A stretch of DNA of 32,157 bases from Apostichopus californicus (taxonomy: Eukaryota; Echinodermata; Holothuroidea; Aspidochirotida; Stichopodidae), in the NCBI GenBank assembly GCA_020650975.1, contig JAIPMN010019896.1, positions 1 to 32,157 on the forward strand, written 5' to 3'. The translations under genes were made by a program, and so were the position numbers. Shown here piece by piece: positions 20,787 through 31,985 of this stretch. Each line of letters opens with the position of its first letter. Within the stretch, counting starts at the first letter, position 1. The notes under the pieces are model-generated. The model worked only from the letters and a program-made list of their open reading frames with translations, was not told the origin of the DNA and searched no databases.

Positions 20787-22260
20787 ATATACTGTACGAA
20801 ACTATACTTTGTTGAAAATTTAATAGAAAGTCTCATAGAAAGTACACTGTGTCCTGTAGGAATAAGAGGTTTAAAAATTACAACATTTGTTGAGTATCAG
20901 TTCAAACCACACTTGGAAACTTACAAATGTAAAGATCAATAGAATTAAAGGGTCTACATTATTAGTCATCTGAGAGAAACCATGTGAATATCTGATGTCT
21001 TTGACTCTCTTTAGTGTATTAACTTTAATAGTACATACCAAACTGTGCCAATACTGTTAGTGTTCAAAGCTACTTTTGTGAAACTTGTAGTTTCATAAAA
21101 ATTCTTGTCAAAATGCTTAAATATTTAATGACATGTTGGTAGCACATTCCATTCCAAACGTTTGATGTACCATATGCAACAATAATGGAAATTTCTTAGG
21201 CAATAAGTACGATTAATCTTGCTAGTTCAAAGTTGTATTAAAATCCACCATAAGATCGACCCCTCCATCCATGAGCTGCTAAATATTTGGCCTATTATTA
21301 GGCCAGACTAGGCCTACTTAGAGCACATAGAAATGCTGTACCTAACTGTTGGTGCAGTAATTGTAACTAATACCAACTTAGCCTGTACTGTAGGCCTAGC
21401 GGCTAGCCTACTGTACACTAGATTTAGCCCAACCCAAATGACGCGTTACCTATCATGACAAATGTTTGGAAATTTCATGACGCTGCCAGATATAGCAATT
21501 AAAGTTAACTAGTTTAATTGTCCTGCATGTACAGCACTGCACATATAACTTGTCAATCACTGTATTTTTGCCCCAGACAAAAACGTTGTGAAACGACTAG
21601 TGTAACTTTGCATAACTATGTAGGTCCTGGTCCAAGTCATCATGGTCCAGTAACATTTTTCATGTCGGATAACTTACAGTAGGTCTAACCCTATTAACAT
21701 ATGTCAAAGGTGTTCAATTTCCATGGAAAGAGTGATAGAAATACACCCAAATTATTTTTAACATCATTCTTATTGTAAATCATTCTTATATTGTAATATT
21801 CTTCCTAAAACAAAGGACAGTAGGCCTAGGCCTATCTGTAACTCCTTTGAGGTCATACAAGTAAATTTGTGATGCAATTCACTGCGACCTAGTTTTGGTA
21901 TTCAAAGGACCCATTATTAGCAAAGATACTGTACCTCTGCGCAAATTGCCCACATTTTCATCAGACGTGTGATATAATATTGTTGAACATTATTAATGTA
22001 GCCTTGGCTTGGCATAGTTTAGACCTACAGTACAGGCCTACTGTGTGCCTAGCTTCCATTCCTTAAAAAGCTTAAGGCCTATAATGGTAGAAAAATAGAG
22101 CCCCACTCTTACATATAGATGCTACCGCTGTGTTTAGAACATTACACAACAGTAGACCGTAGACGGTGCCGTGTGCTTCCAAGCGTTCGGCCTTAATTAG
22201 ACCTATGCCTAGAGCAGGAGCCTACAGTTAGGCTTAGGTGGCCTAGCGTACAGTGTGTGC
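20787..22260. other. Intergenic tract rich in GGCCTA-type words
   Basis: From about 21280, TAGGCCTA, GCCTAC, TACTGTA and their complements recur at least ten times per kilobase in otherwise unremarkable DNA. No gene seen. Confidence 0.5.
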
Positions 22261-22378
22261 TGAACTTTACCCCTATGCTAAACTAATATCAGTCCCACTA
22301 CCACTGTACCAGTAGTAGTACCAGGCTACCGTTTAGCCTACATACTGTACAGTAGTATGTATGTATGTATGTATGTAT

Positions 22379-22413
22379 CACTGATCTGTACACTGTTAGT
22401 GTACAGATCAGTG
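22379..22413. repeat. Perfect 15-bp hairpin with 5-nt loop
   Basis: CACTGATCTGTACAC, loop TGTTA, GTGTACAGATCAGTG. It is flanked on both sides by GTAT repeats and sits at the tail of a SINE fragment. Confidence 0.92.
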
Positions 22414-22510
22414 GTATGTATATGTGATCTTCCCGCAAGCAGGAACTCACGAAAGAAGCCATGGAGGCTTTTAGACTCGCAAGCTGACCGAAGCCAATCT
22501 CTCGACGACT
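22414..22510 (-). mobile_element. 3' fragment of a tRNA-derived SINE, same family as 26155-26364
   Basis: On the minus strand GGTCAGCTTGCG, GGCTTCTT and the following GTAT/ATAC-rich tail repeat the 3' half of the SINE at 26155-26364. The tRNA-like head is absent. Confidence 0.7.
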
Positions 22511-22760
22511 CTCGATCTCGATCTCGATCTCTCGACGACTAAAGTACCGAATTACCTTCGACATTCTTCGCCTTCCACTCCAGATCAATATCTCTGACTG
22601 TTACTCATGTAACGTTTTACATTCGTTACTATGTCGTGAACTTTCGGAAGCTGTTTATGTGACTATTTACCGTACCTTTCAAGCTTTCGAGTTTTGAAAA
22701 AAATCAAATTCGCCGCCTGTATTGGCTTGACCACATTACCGTTAGCAAATTCGACTAGAA
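22510..22760 (-). promoter_or_regulatory. Possible PARPBP promoter / 5' region
   Basis: CpG dinucleotides become frequent here (CTCGATCT repeats near 22505-22540, TTCGCCGCC at 22719). On the minus strand a CCAAT box is at 22735-22731. It lies upstream of PARPBP but 2.5 kb from the start codon, so a 5' UTR intron would be needed. Speculative. Confidence 0.25.
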
Positions 22761-25109
22761 TGAACCTTTCGGCCAACTTCACATAGGCTATTGCAGATGT
22801 CAGCATTGCCGTGCTCGATTGATCCGCCAATGGTGTGTGAGGGGATCAATGAGGCCCACACAAAGTTTAAATTTAAGGGCATGATTGTATTGCCTACTTA
22901 ACGAAAGAAAACTAATTGTGATGACCCGAAGAACTTCCAACTTAGAAATGGAGGAAAATTCATGCTGGATATGAACGTAGTCGAAATATTTACATTAAGA
23001 GGCAAAATTTCGGTATGAACCGCCCCCCCCCTTCCCCCAAGAAAAGGGTTCAAGCTTCGAGAATAAAAAGGCCTAGGAATTTCCTCCACCGTGGCAAATG
23101 CAAACTTTCTTCAGGACCCCCCCGCCAAAAAAACCATGTTTCATCAATAAATATATAAATATATACATATTGTTACTCTAGTTTCACGCCTCACGGCGAT
23201 CATCAGACAACTGATGAGTTGTATACTAAGATGCACTCATGAATATAGAAAGGAAAGTAGTAAATTGCTAAATATTTTATATATATATATTTTATATTTT
23301 GTCATTTAAAAAAATTCACAAATTTTAATTAAATTAGAGTTAAAACCAATTTAAAATGAGACATCACAACATATAAAGAAAGTAGTAAATAACATGAAGT
23401 TCCTGCATTCCAAAGAATACAAAATGCATAAACCAACAACCACACTCAGAAGAGGTTCAATAAATGGGATACCGGCTTTTTTCAATACGAATGACAATCG
23501 AGATAAATTCCAACATATATCTGAAAATCCATTCAATGGGGCATCCAAATTCCTTGTAATTGTTCTAAAATGGTATTTGATTTTTGCTATTATAATTTGT
23601 TATATTTGCACAGAGACAATATTCAGTATCAAATTCTAAGTTTAATGCTGGTAGATAATATTTAATATCTGGGACACAAAAAAGTCTACAAAGGTTTATG
23701 TTTTGAATTTGTTGCTATTGGTGAGCGATGAATATTAATTGGCAGTGAACTGACTATATGCACTAACATTGTGAAGAAATTACTATAAACTCCTGTGTAT
23801 GGAACATACAAAATTGTGACTTGGGTGTTGCCAACTCTCAGCTTTGAAATGGGGGAAAATGGCCAGTCTTGCAAGGACCTGCAAAGCTGTATCCCACACG
23901 GCCACCCATACCGTATGTAGCACATCTAACTAAGGTTACCAACGGTAATCATACAAGCAAAGCCAGTGCTAATATAAATGCCCCTATAATTCTTTCTGCC
24001 ATATTATTCCAGGCCCTCTCCATATTACTTCCCTCAGGCCCTAGTACAATAACCTAGCCATGTCCCCCCCCCCTGCCTCCCTACCCCATCAGGCATGACA
24101 ACAGGCAATAAGTAGCTATATACTGAATATAGAAATTGATGCATATGTCAGATGTAGTATATACCATAGTTAACGATTGTTAACCAAATTTTAACCTTGT
24201 CGGTGTGGATTATTCTCCGTGTGTCAGAGACCTTGACCATACCCAAATACCCCCCCCGCCCCCCCAAAATAAAAAATAATATATATATATGAACAGGAGG
24301 GGGTGGCTAGCCAAATATCATTTTCTTTATACTGTGTTAACAATTGTTTTCTTATTTTCTTTATTAAGTTTATTCAAAAATATTCTAATGTTTTGAAAGC
24401 ATAATGATGAATTAATTCCATTGCTGTTAATCTCTACGACAAAGTTGATCAACGTGAATAAATAAGAACATTATAGGAACCAATACTACTTGTTTTTTCC
24501 AGTAAATGTTTATCAGTATTTGTTGGAAAATGTTTCTTGTCCCAGAAATCTGGAAATGAAGCCGAACAAGTTGCTTTACATTAGATAATGTAATTACTGA
24601 ATCTTCATGGCAACAATTCCTAAACATAAGCACCATTGTGAAATTTAATAAAACATTAAAATTATCATTTTCAACGTAATTTTCTAGATAATTCCAATAT
24701 TCTATTATCATTTTCTTCTTCCTGTTTCATATAGTTTGCACCCCCACCCTATCTGTCACCTCCCCCCCCACCCCCTTCAAAAAGAAGAGTAAAAAAATAA
24801 TAAAGAATTTTAATTGACATTCATAGCACATTGTGACTGATCTTATATTTTATATACTCCCAAGAACTTCAAAAGATGTCAAATGAACAATTTAGATTCA
24901 CAAATTCACAATTCGCTGTGTTATTTACCATTAAATTTTGTTGATATTCATTGATACAATAACACTCATTTATATTGCACAGGTGGGTGTTTGGGACACA
25001 TCGACATTTCAACGGTAGATTCTCCTCCATTTGGTTGCATCCTACAGCTTCATCCCGCTGAACTCTTCCATTTCCTGGATGTCCATCTCTCTACGGAGAT
25101 AAATACCAC
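22761..25109. other. Intergenic region between MCPH1 and PARPBP
   Basis: AT-rich with poly-C tracts (about 23018, 24066, 24250, 24762). Small open frames near 23400 and 24430-24710 have no recognisable product. It includes the MCPH1 3' UTR at its right end. Confidence 0.5.
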
Positions 25110-25165
25110 TCAAGTCAAGATCTTGTAGCTGTCAATAGGCAAAGTCTTCATTTCGCTGATGCAGT
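25110..25165 (-). CDS. MCPH1: MCPH1 last exon (56 nt)
   Basis: Acceptor AACACATAG; two bases complete an Asp codon; then CISEMKTLPIDSYKILT and TGA 25112-25110. With the previous exon it reads RWVLDCISEMKTLP, matching the vertebrate WVLDSITQHKV ending. Several other acceptors nearby give only very short unrelated tails. An ATTAAA at 24813-24808 is a possible poly(A) signal. Confidence 0.88.
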
Positions 25166-28100
25166 CTATGTGTTAAAAATAAATAAATAATTGAATGAAT
25201 GAATGAAAAATGTAAAAAAAACAGACAGCAGTTATAGATCACAATGAATTGCATATGATGTTACAAATCTAGAAATGAACGTTTAAAAAGGTATCTCCAT
25301 AAATATTTCATGTCATAAATTACTAAATAATTTGTATATACTGAAGCTGCTGCCTTTTGATTTTAATTTTTTTGTTGTATGTTTTTTTTGCTTGTTTTTT
25401 TTTTTAATACATTGTATTTAACCCAACCATGGAAAACCTCCATTGTTTTTTTTTTTGTATCGATTCTATTTAGTAACATTTCTATTTCAGAGCATTCTTA
25501 AAGGTGAGCAGCACCAATTTTATTTTCTATTCTTTTTCTATAAAACGGTATTTAAGTTTTCATAAATCCATATTGCCTCAAAATTCTACAATTTCACATT
25601 TCTATCTTGATGTTCAAGTTGGTCAGATCAGACAAATATCTGGGACTCTGTGAGGTAAAATGCTAAGTAATGTAAGCCATATCAAACAGTGAATTGATCT
25701 ATAGCAGTTATCGATCATCGTGAGTTGTGACAGGTCTAGCATATTTGGAGAAAAGTTAACATTAATGTGCTATTTCCAGCTCAAATTTGTTCCGTTCATA
25801 TAATATCGTTCCTGCCTGCCTCATTACCTAAAACCCATCTCTCTTGAACTGCATGGACATCTGCAGGACGGGCACACTCCCCTATGCAGAGGTCAGCTTG
25901 CTGAGGGCTTTTACAGATGGCACCCCCGCAGAGTTGTAAGAGATCCACCAGCCTCTCTCTAGGCGGGGAGGATGATTCACTGATGAAGAAACCCTCAAAT
26001 TCCGAGAAGAGATTCAGATGACAACCCTCTGTTTCTGACTGTAACTTAAGTTCTCTCGAAATCTACCATAAGAAATTACAGAAATGAAAAGGAAACTATT
26101 AACAAGTTGACCATCTTCTTGTGAGGCTTGTGCGGGTGGATTAAAGTATGTATGTATTATTTTAGATACTCCTGCAAGGAAATGGCGAAGAAGCCATCAT
26201 TGGCTTATCAAGCCGCAAGCTGACCGAGTCAGTCTCTTAGATTCATATTTAACGTCCATGATAATGAACTCTGTAACTGGACGACATACATTAATTTTGG
26301 AGTGACTCGAACTTGGGACCTTATGATTGAAAGGCAACGGCGTTAACCACTGAGCACTCCACAGTATTACTGTTTGAGAACCTGAGAATCCTAGTAAGGA
26401 TCGAATGGACCCAGCAGTGCCCTTTACCAGAGGCGTACAGAAGAAATTGGGAGATCACTTTTAAAAAAAAAACTGCTAAATTCACTAGAAATGTATTTAT
26501 TTCAAAAACATTATACCTTACCCCAGAAAGATGATAATTGCAGGGCCTGATAGTCAATGTTATTGACCGACAGTCAATGTTATTTAAAAATAATTGCTGG
26601 TTATTATTTAAATAAAAAATTAAATTAAAATAAAATAAAAAAAATAACAGGTTCTGTGGCTGAATGGATAAAGGTGGTGGCATTTGAAGCAATGAGGCTT
26701 AGCAATCGGGAGGTTCCGGGTTCGATGCACGGCGGGGTCATAGTAAGTTTTTCATCCAAGAGCTATCTACGGTTTTCCCATCTGAAATTACTCTCTAAAT
26801 TGAAAAGATTCCAAATTTTGAGATAAAATGTTGTTGGAAGCAACCAGACATGTAAGTTGTAATCCATAAGCCCTTGCGGGTTTCTCCCACATTTGTGGTC
26901 GCTTTAGCGTCGTAAAAATAACTCCTGGTTATTATTTGTGTCATGTACAAATTTATTATTACCTTGGCAGCTGGGAATGCACTGTGAACTTCAAAAGGTT
27001 CTTCAGGCAGCCAGTATCCACTTTCTAAAGAGTTTAGAACCTGTGAAGTAAATGCAATATGATGATAGGTCAGTAAATACTCAATGGAATTTGGTGCAAT
27101 CTTTTTGTTTAATTAATTTAAGTAACGGATGAAATATTCAGGTAGCTTAACTCCTCTTAAAGAGTGGTATAAGGTTCCACCTAAGGGTGAAAATAAAGAG
27201 AGTGCCAGGGAGTGTCCAGACCCCATAACATTCCAAACAGCCTCATTAGATTCCTGAAAGAATAATTGTCAGCAGCCATTTTTTATGTTTAGTAGTGCCA
27301 GGTCAAGCAACCACTTTCTTCCCTTTTCTTAAAGCAAAATAAAATAGCAAACAAACATGATCATACACACATCATACACACATCATACACATCATACACT
27401 TAACTATGTTGCTGCATGATAGTTATGGGTTAGATGATGGTGAACCAGGAACCACCTTTAACAGTAAGTGAACTGTGGTCATGGAAGCCTTAATTTCAGC
27501 TTGGTACCACCAGATTATGAAGAACAAAAGTACTGCTTTTAATACACTAAAAGTAGTCATGGCTATTATAATGACCCAATATAAATTTCATTGTTTTCCA
27601 ATATGACTGGTAGACCAGAGTTAAGACCAGTTAGCCAAGCACCTACATTTTCTATAAATCAAACCAATGTTGTGCAGACGTATCCTAAAGACAGCCAACA
27701 TGGTTCCGGAGGCACATAAAGACCGACAAGGCCGGTTGCAAGATGGTTAAACTGTGCAAGAAACACTTTATGCAGGTATAATTGACCAGCACTGACATCC
27801 TGTCATTCCATTTGAACATCCCTTCCCTACCAAAGTACCTAATCACAAATCTCCCTCCAACCTCCTCCCCACCCCACCCCTCCCCTTCAACCCTACCCCA
27901 CCTCCCCTGGATTGCTCCAACCTTCACCTTTTACATAAAGTACATTAAGTGCTATAGCATTTAACATGATACATACTGACCCACTCTTTAGAAAGCAGCC
28001 AGCATCCATTAGCAATTGCCGATAGTACATTCAAGGTCCTCCTCTGGTCCCCGGTGATGATGTGAGTGGTCGTAGGACCGACGGTGTCTGTGACTTTGTA

Positions 28101-31100
28101 ACCCCCGAGATTACGAACAACGGAAACCATAACATCCTGATCGCTGCAAGGGAATATCATTTCAGTGGAGTCTCTTAAACATTACAAGGTACAAGAATAA
28201 TCCCTGGTTTTATAATACTTGTGATAGAGAATGAAATAAACTATTGTGATATATTTTATCTTCTTTTCTTTCTTTTTGTACTAAAACAGGTAGAGTTTGA
28301 AAAACAATTTTACTGGGATAGAAACATCAGATGTGTTATATGAAATAATTAACAAAAAAATTCAAAATGCCTTGCTGCATTTGACTTTCTAAGAATGGTC
28401 ATAGCTGGGGCAAGAATATGTTTAACTACAAGCCATCGACAAAATGGTCAGTGGCAAAGGACAAAGTTAGACCTTTACATTGCTCATTGATTGTTCTTTG
28501 GATGAAGAAAAAGCTAAAGATTGTCTGAAATTGGTCAGCACCAATTACCACGTCGGTGAACAAATATTGAGAATGGCCAATTGATCTTCTGATACAAATT
28601 TTTACAGATCAAAATTTAGGGCTGTAAATGTGTGATTCCCGATTAAAACTAGAAGAAAGAAAAAAAATCATAAGGACCATGGATACCTTCTGTGCATGCT
28701 GGTCATCACTATCGTTGGTTTCCTTGTCTGCAGAGGAAAGCAAAATAAAGCTGAGATTGAGCAATGTTTAGTTAAGGTGTTATGCCAGTTGAAAATCAAA
28801 ACACTATATATTTATCAGTGCGGGGGATGCATCATATCTTGCCATATGAGGCTGAGAAAATATGAACATGGACAGGACAGCTCAATGGGGCTCTCTCCAG
28901 CGTTACTACAGAGGGCGCTGTTGTATCGGTTCTAATGACCATGATCTGTACTGTTTTACGGATCTCTGAAGCAAAGTAACATGATCCTGTGAAAAGGGCT
29001 GCAAAGACTGCAGACATTGCTGGATGAATGCGCACATGGATGCATTGGGGTGATAGTTCAAGGTTCCTCTTGTGGGATCAACTTAAAGAGGACCTAAAGA
29101 GTCTTCTATTTACCTTGTTTCCAGGGGCAACTCTCCTGTTCTTACTTCTAGCATTTTTCCTCTTCCTTTCTTGAGTTTCGACATCTCCAACCTCTTCAGC
29201 TGAAAGAAGATCAAAAGGTACAAATATGACAGAGAGACGTAGTGTTTGACGTTGTTTCAGCGGATTGAACTGGGCTGGTTATCTGTGTTACCAGGGTGAT
29301 GGCGTGTGTCACATGCATCACCAATGGGAAGAGGAGAAGACTGATTGGATTTGCCCCCCCTTCCCTCTCCCTTTTAGAAATTTTGTTAAACTGGACGGTG
29401 CTTACACCCAAAATGCTGCTACATTTTTGCAGGTTTCGAAGAGTATGAATTTTTAAATGCTCAGGATGTACTTTACATGTTATAATCTTTTTTGGGGGAC
29501 GTGGGTTCTGAAGCCACATACCCTCCCCCCTCCCCCCTCCATCAAGGTCAGACAATATATGTGTACTGTGCCCCTGACTCATGCTTTGCTTAACATTCTC
29601 TTCGAGTAATGTTTGATCACGGCTGTAACAAATTCCAAAATTCTACATTTTAACTGAACTTTGCTTCATATTCTCCTCCCTATTTTGTCCCCCCCCCCAC
29701 CATCCCCTCTCCTACCATACAGGCTCTGAGCATCTTACCAGAACCATCTCCCTGTAGAGATGATGCCTTTAATCTCTTTCCTTTCTTCCCTGCTGCATCT
29801 GCTCCTATGTTAACATCCGTCTCCTTTCTTGCTTTTGTGCCATTCTCTTTGAAGTCCTCCACACTTCTCCTACTTGGCTGAATCAATTCTATTAGTGATT
29901 CTGTTTGTGATCCTAATACTGTTGCTGAAATGAAGGATAGCCATGCAGTACACAATGTTAATTGGTAACAACATTTAATTTGGTCGCCATTGATACTGCA
30001 CTATGTGTCAGCTTGTTGAATTTATCCAAAGCGATATCTGCACTAAAAACAATGAAAATTGGTCTAGTAATTTAAGAATTCGAAAATTAGTAATGATTAT
30101 AAAATTGAGCCCTACTAAAGCTAAAATGATTCAGTTCACATGTGATCAATGGTTCAAAGTAAGGTAGTATATTCAGTGTCTGGGTATTCCAGTAACGAAC
30201 ACATATAATAACCTTTCTCTTGGTATTTTATAACTGGCCGTACAACTGAAAACTACAAATCGAGCTAGGTGTTTGTGTCTATGCATAGCAGATTGTGGCT
30301 AATATACCACAACAAAAAGCACAACAATATTTTTTCTAATATTGGGACATTCACCAGTGAACAGTCAAGGAGTTTTCAATTAGCTGATACATCTCGAAAT
30401 TTTAATTGAGAATGAATAATATGAGTTGATTTTCTGACGATACCTTCATTTTTCTCGGCTTCTCCTCTTGATGCAGAATCATCACCTCCCACTGTCTGTT
30501 TCCTTTTAGCCAAAGATGACCTTCTGATGGAGAGTCCATCTTTATGATCTTTCGCATTATCGCAGGAAGACGCCTTAGGTTCGATCAGAATAGAGGGCGG
30601 TTCTTCCCACGGTTGCATCTTCAACAGTCTCCTTCGTTTGGGTTTCCTCTTCGCAATCTCTTCTTCTCCAGATGTCTCAGTTAATGACCTCTTCTGACCT
30701 GGAGTCTCACTCAGTTCCTCTTTACTGTTCTCTGCTTCATCCCTGTCAAGACTTCCGTCATTAGGAGTAAATTCTGTCCTCTTACCGTCTTTCTTTATCT
30801 CTTTCACATCCTCGCCCACTCTCTCTGCGTTGTTACATCCGTCGTCATCGACCTGTTCTCTCGTGAGACGATCTTCTGGCGAGTCCACGACGATGGTCGG
30901 GGACTCCGATTCCGGCCTAACCTTTGACCCTCTCTTGATCTTTGATTTTCTGGATAACTGTTTAGAGTGACCTTTGACCTTTGCTCCCTTCTCTCCACAA
31001 ACGAATCCTTTCTGAAGTTGCACCGAATTTGTGATGTCAATCATGGTGGTCTGTTTCATGGATTCTGACACTTGACCAGGACACTCTGTGACGACATCGA

Positions 31101-31985
31101 AACGGAATTGATCCTTCGCAGATGTCGTCAAACATCTTACTTCCTTCTTCTGACCGCTCAGGTCTGCCTCTAGTCCGCCTTGGCTGAAAGGATTACTCAT
31201 TGTTGACCGTCTTGAGCTCCTCCTTCGTCCTAGTTTTGATCCCCTTGGAGTCGCTCTCGTCTCAGAATCCGTTGCCTCCATCGAGAGGTCCGCAATCTCC
31301 GACCCTTTCCGTTCCCTTGCGACAGGTTCCTTTGGTTTCTCAGACAAGTAAGAAACAGAATCATTTCCTACTTCTAAAGTTCCCTCTCCATTACGGGATT
31401 TCATATTAATCACGTCACTGAGACTAGAGTCAACATCCTTCCCAGAAATATTACTGCTCCTCCTTGTTTTTTGACTGTCCCCTCTGGCCACTCCCAAGTC
31501 CCTCCTTGAAAGTCCGGATGGCTGAATCTTTTTCACAGATGGACCGTCTTCTTTTGTGACTTTTGCCGATGATGACCTTCGACCTTTCCGCGGTACGTTT
31601 GCTGCTATGACTTCCTCTACCCTGGTGCATTCATCGTCACCGTGAGTCGGTACAGGTGATGAATATTCACGACCTTTCTGTCTGTCTGTCCCCTGACAAG
31701 GATTGCCTGTTATATCATCCTGTGGCATTGACCTGTCTTGACCAGTTGCTGATGGATTAGCCTGGAAGAGAACCTTGGAATACTTGGTCTTATCACCATG
31801 GTGATGAACGGTCTTCTTTGAGGCCAGACAAACCTTCTCCAGTGGACTCGGTTCATCCGTATCAGAAAACAGCAGGCGGTCAATCAGCGAGCTGACAATC
31901 TCAGGTTTTTCTATCGGCGAACAGTGTCCGGAACTGGAGGAGTTGAAAGTGGTGCAAGTGGGGGAGTCCCCCAGACATGGCTTTT
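25110..31985 (-). CDS. MCPH1: Microcephalin, 3' part: disordered middle region and C-terminal BRCT pair, eight exons
   Basis: Microcephalin is a nuclear and centrosomal BRCT protein that restrains condensin II and acts in the DNA-damage response; its C-terminal BRCT pair binds phosphoproteins such as gamma-H2AX (family knowledge). Exons in coding order: 31985-30444, 29924-29739, 29199-29114, 28727-28687, 28143-27981, 27040-26963, 26062-25828 and 25165-25110. After two bases that complete a codon from upstream, they give 794 residues and TGA, with all phases matching. Diagnostic matches are KPTIVMTSM, RRTLNVLSAIANGCWLLSKE, NSLESGYWLPEEPFEVHSAF, LVDLLQLCGGAICKSPQQ, and RWVLDCISEMKT at the end. 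The N-terminal BRCT1 and start codon lie right of the window. Confidence 0.92.
25166..25827. other. Last intron of MCPH1
   Basis: AT-rich with T-runs; a short GAAT microsatellite lies at about 25190-25206. No additional exon fits the phase. Confidence 0.5.
25828..26062 (-). CDS. MCPH1: MCPH1 exon: BRCT3
   Basis: Acceptor TTATGGTAG, donor TTAG|GTAATG, exit phase 1. LFSEFEGFFISESSSPPRER, LVDLLQLCGGAICKSPQQAD and VHAVQERWVL give the third BRCT domain, with the C-G-G turn and the closing W. Confidence 0.93.
26155..26364 (-). mobile_element. tRNA-derived SINE, minus orientation, near full length
   Basis: On the minus strand it begins CTGTGGAGTGCTCAGTGG (A-box-like TGCTCAGTGGTTAACGCC), with B box AGTTCGAGTCACTCC at 26313-26299. 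The body includes GACTCGGTCAGCTTGCGGC and GATGGCTTCTTCGCC, and it ends in an ATAC-type tail. It lies in an MCPH1 intron. Confidence 0.78.
26648..26935 (+). mobile_element. tRNA-derived SINE, plus orientation
   Basis: The head TCTGTGGCTGAATGGATAAA (A box) and GGTTCCGGGTTCGATGC (B box) is tRNA-like but cannot fold into a functional tRNA. The tail ends with AATAACTCCTGGTTATT, itself a small hairpin. CTGGTTATTATTT occurs at about 26596 and again at 26924 and may be a target duplication or a second tail copy. Confidence 0.72.
26963..27040 (-). CDS. MCPH1: MCPH1 exon: end of BRCT2 and linker
   Basis: 78 nt, phase 0 at both ends, acceptor TTCACAG, donor AAG|GTAATA. VLNSLESGYWLPEEPFEVHS matches the vertebrate W-S-L-E-x-G-H-W-I-x-E-E-P-F-E block almost position for position. 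Confidence 0.95.
27041..27980. other. MCPH1 intron with ATCATACAC microsatellite
   Basis: A short ATCATACAC-type array at about 27358-27401 and a C-rich tract at about 27843-27908. No exon seen. Confidence 0.55.
27981..28143 (-). CDS. MCPH1: MCPH1 exon: core of BRCT2
   Basis: Acceptor TTCCCTTGCAG, donor TGG|GTCAGT, 163 nt. VSVVRNLGGYKVTDTVGPTT, then THIITGDQRRTLNVLSAIANG and CWLLSKEW, follow the BRCT pattern: first helix, G-G turn, T-T-H strand and W motif. RTLNVL and GCW are MCPH1-like. Confidence 0.95.
28144..28686. other. MCPH1 intron
   Basis: AT-rich; nothing recognised. Confidence 0.5.
28687..28727 (-). CDS. MCPH1: MCPH1 41-nt exon leading into BRCT2
   Basis: Acceptor TTCCTCTGCAG, donor AGAAG|GTATCC. 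It encodes TRKPTIVMTSMHR, which matches the K-P-T-x-x-x-V-M-T-S-M motif opening the second BRCT of vertebrate MCPH1. Too short to be found by ORF length; the motif and both phases make it firm. Confidence 0.88.
28728..29113. other. MCPH1 intron
   Basis: Contains an AGAGGGCGCTGT word near 28909. Nothing else recognised. Confidence 0.45.
29114..29199 (-). CDS. MCPH1: MCPH1 exon: short charged linker
   Basis: Acceptor CTTCTTTCAG, donor AACAAG|GTAAAT, exit phase 0. It encodes EEVGDVETQERKRKNARSKN, then RRVAPGNK. The basic run may be part of a nuclear localisation signal. Confidence 0.78.
29200..29738. other. MCPH1 intron with C-rich tracts
   Basis: C-runs near 29346, 29520-29540 and 29690. No exon. 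Confidence 0.5.
29739..29924 (-). CDS. MCPH1: MCPH1 exon: basic linker
   Basis: Acceptor TTCATTTCAG, donor TTCTG|GTAAGA, phase 1 in and out. It encodes TVLGSQTESLIELIQPSRRS, then a Lys-rich stretch including GKKGKRLKASS. Not conserved to my eye; included on splice sites and phase. Confidence 0.8.
29925..30443. other. MCPH1 intron
   Basis: AT-rich; nothing recognised. Confidence 0.5.
30444..31985 (-). CDS. MCPH1: MCPH1 large exon: disordered Ser/Arg/Lys/Glu-rich region
   Basis: 1542 nt from acceptor TTTTTTCAG to donor GAAG|GTATCG. The first in-frame ATG at 31728 is internal: the frame stays open upstream to the acceptor. Vertebrate MCPH1 also has one very large middle exon. The sequence is low in hydrophobics and rich in RRSS/RRRSS motifs, acidic runs and basic clusters such as KRKPKRRRLLK, a likely nuclear localisation signal. 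No folded domain is seen. Confidence 0.88.

Noticed and set aside
23394..23639. 81-codon plus-strand ORF with a hydrophobic C-terminus
   Set aside because: No recognisable family or splice context, and chance ORFs of this length are common in AT-rich DNA.
24950..25040. Cys-rich minus-strand frame as the MCPH1 last exon
   Set aside because: It gives an ending unrelated to MCPH1; the 56-nt exon at 25165-25110 gives the conserved WVLDCISEMK ending.
26648..26740. Functional tRNA gene
   Set aside because: A and B boxes are present but the acceptor and anticodon stems do not pair, and it continues into a SINE body.
27358..27401. CRISPR-like short regular repeats
   Set aside because: They are a simple ATCATACAC microsatellite without spacers in an animal intron.
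31200..31728. ATG at 31728 as the start of a separate gene
   Set aside because: The frame stays open upstream to a good acceptor at 31985, so the ATG is internal to the MCPH1 exon.
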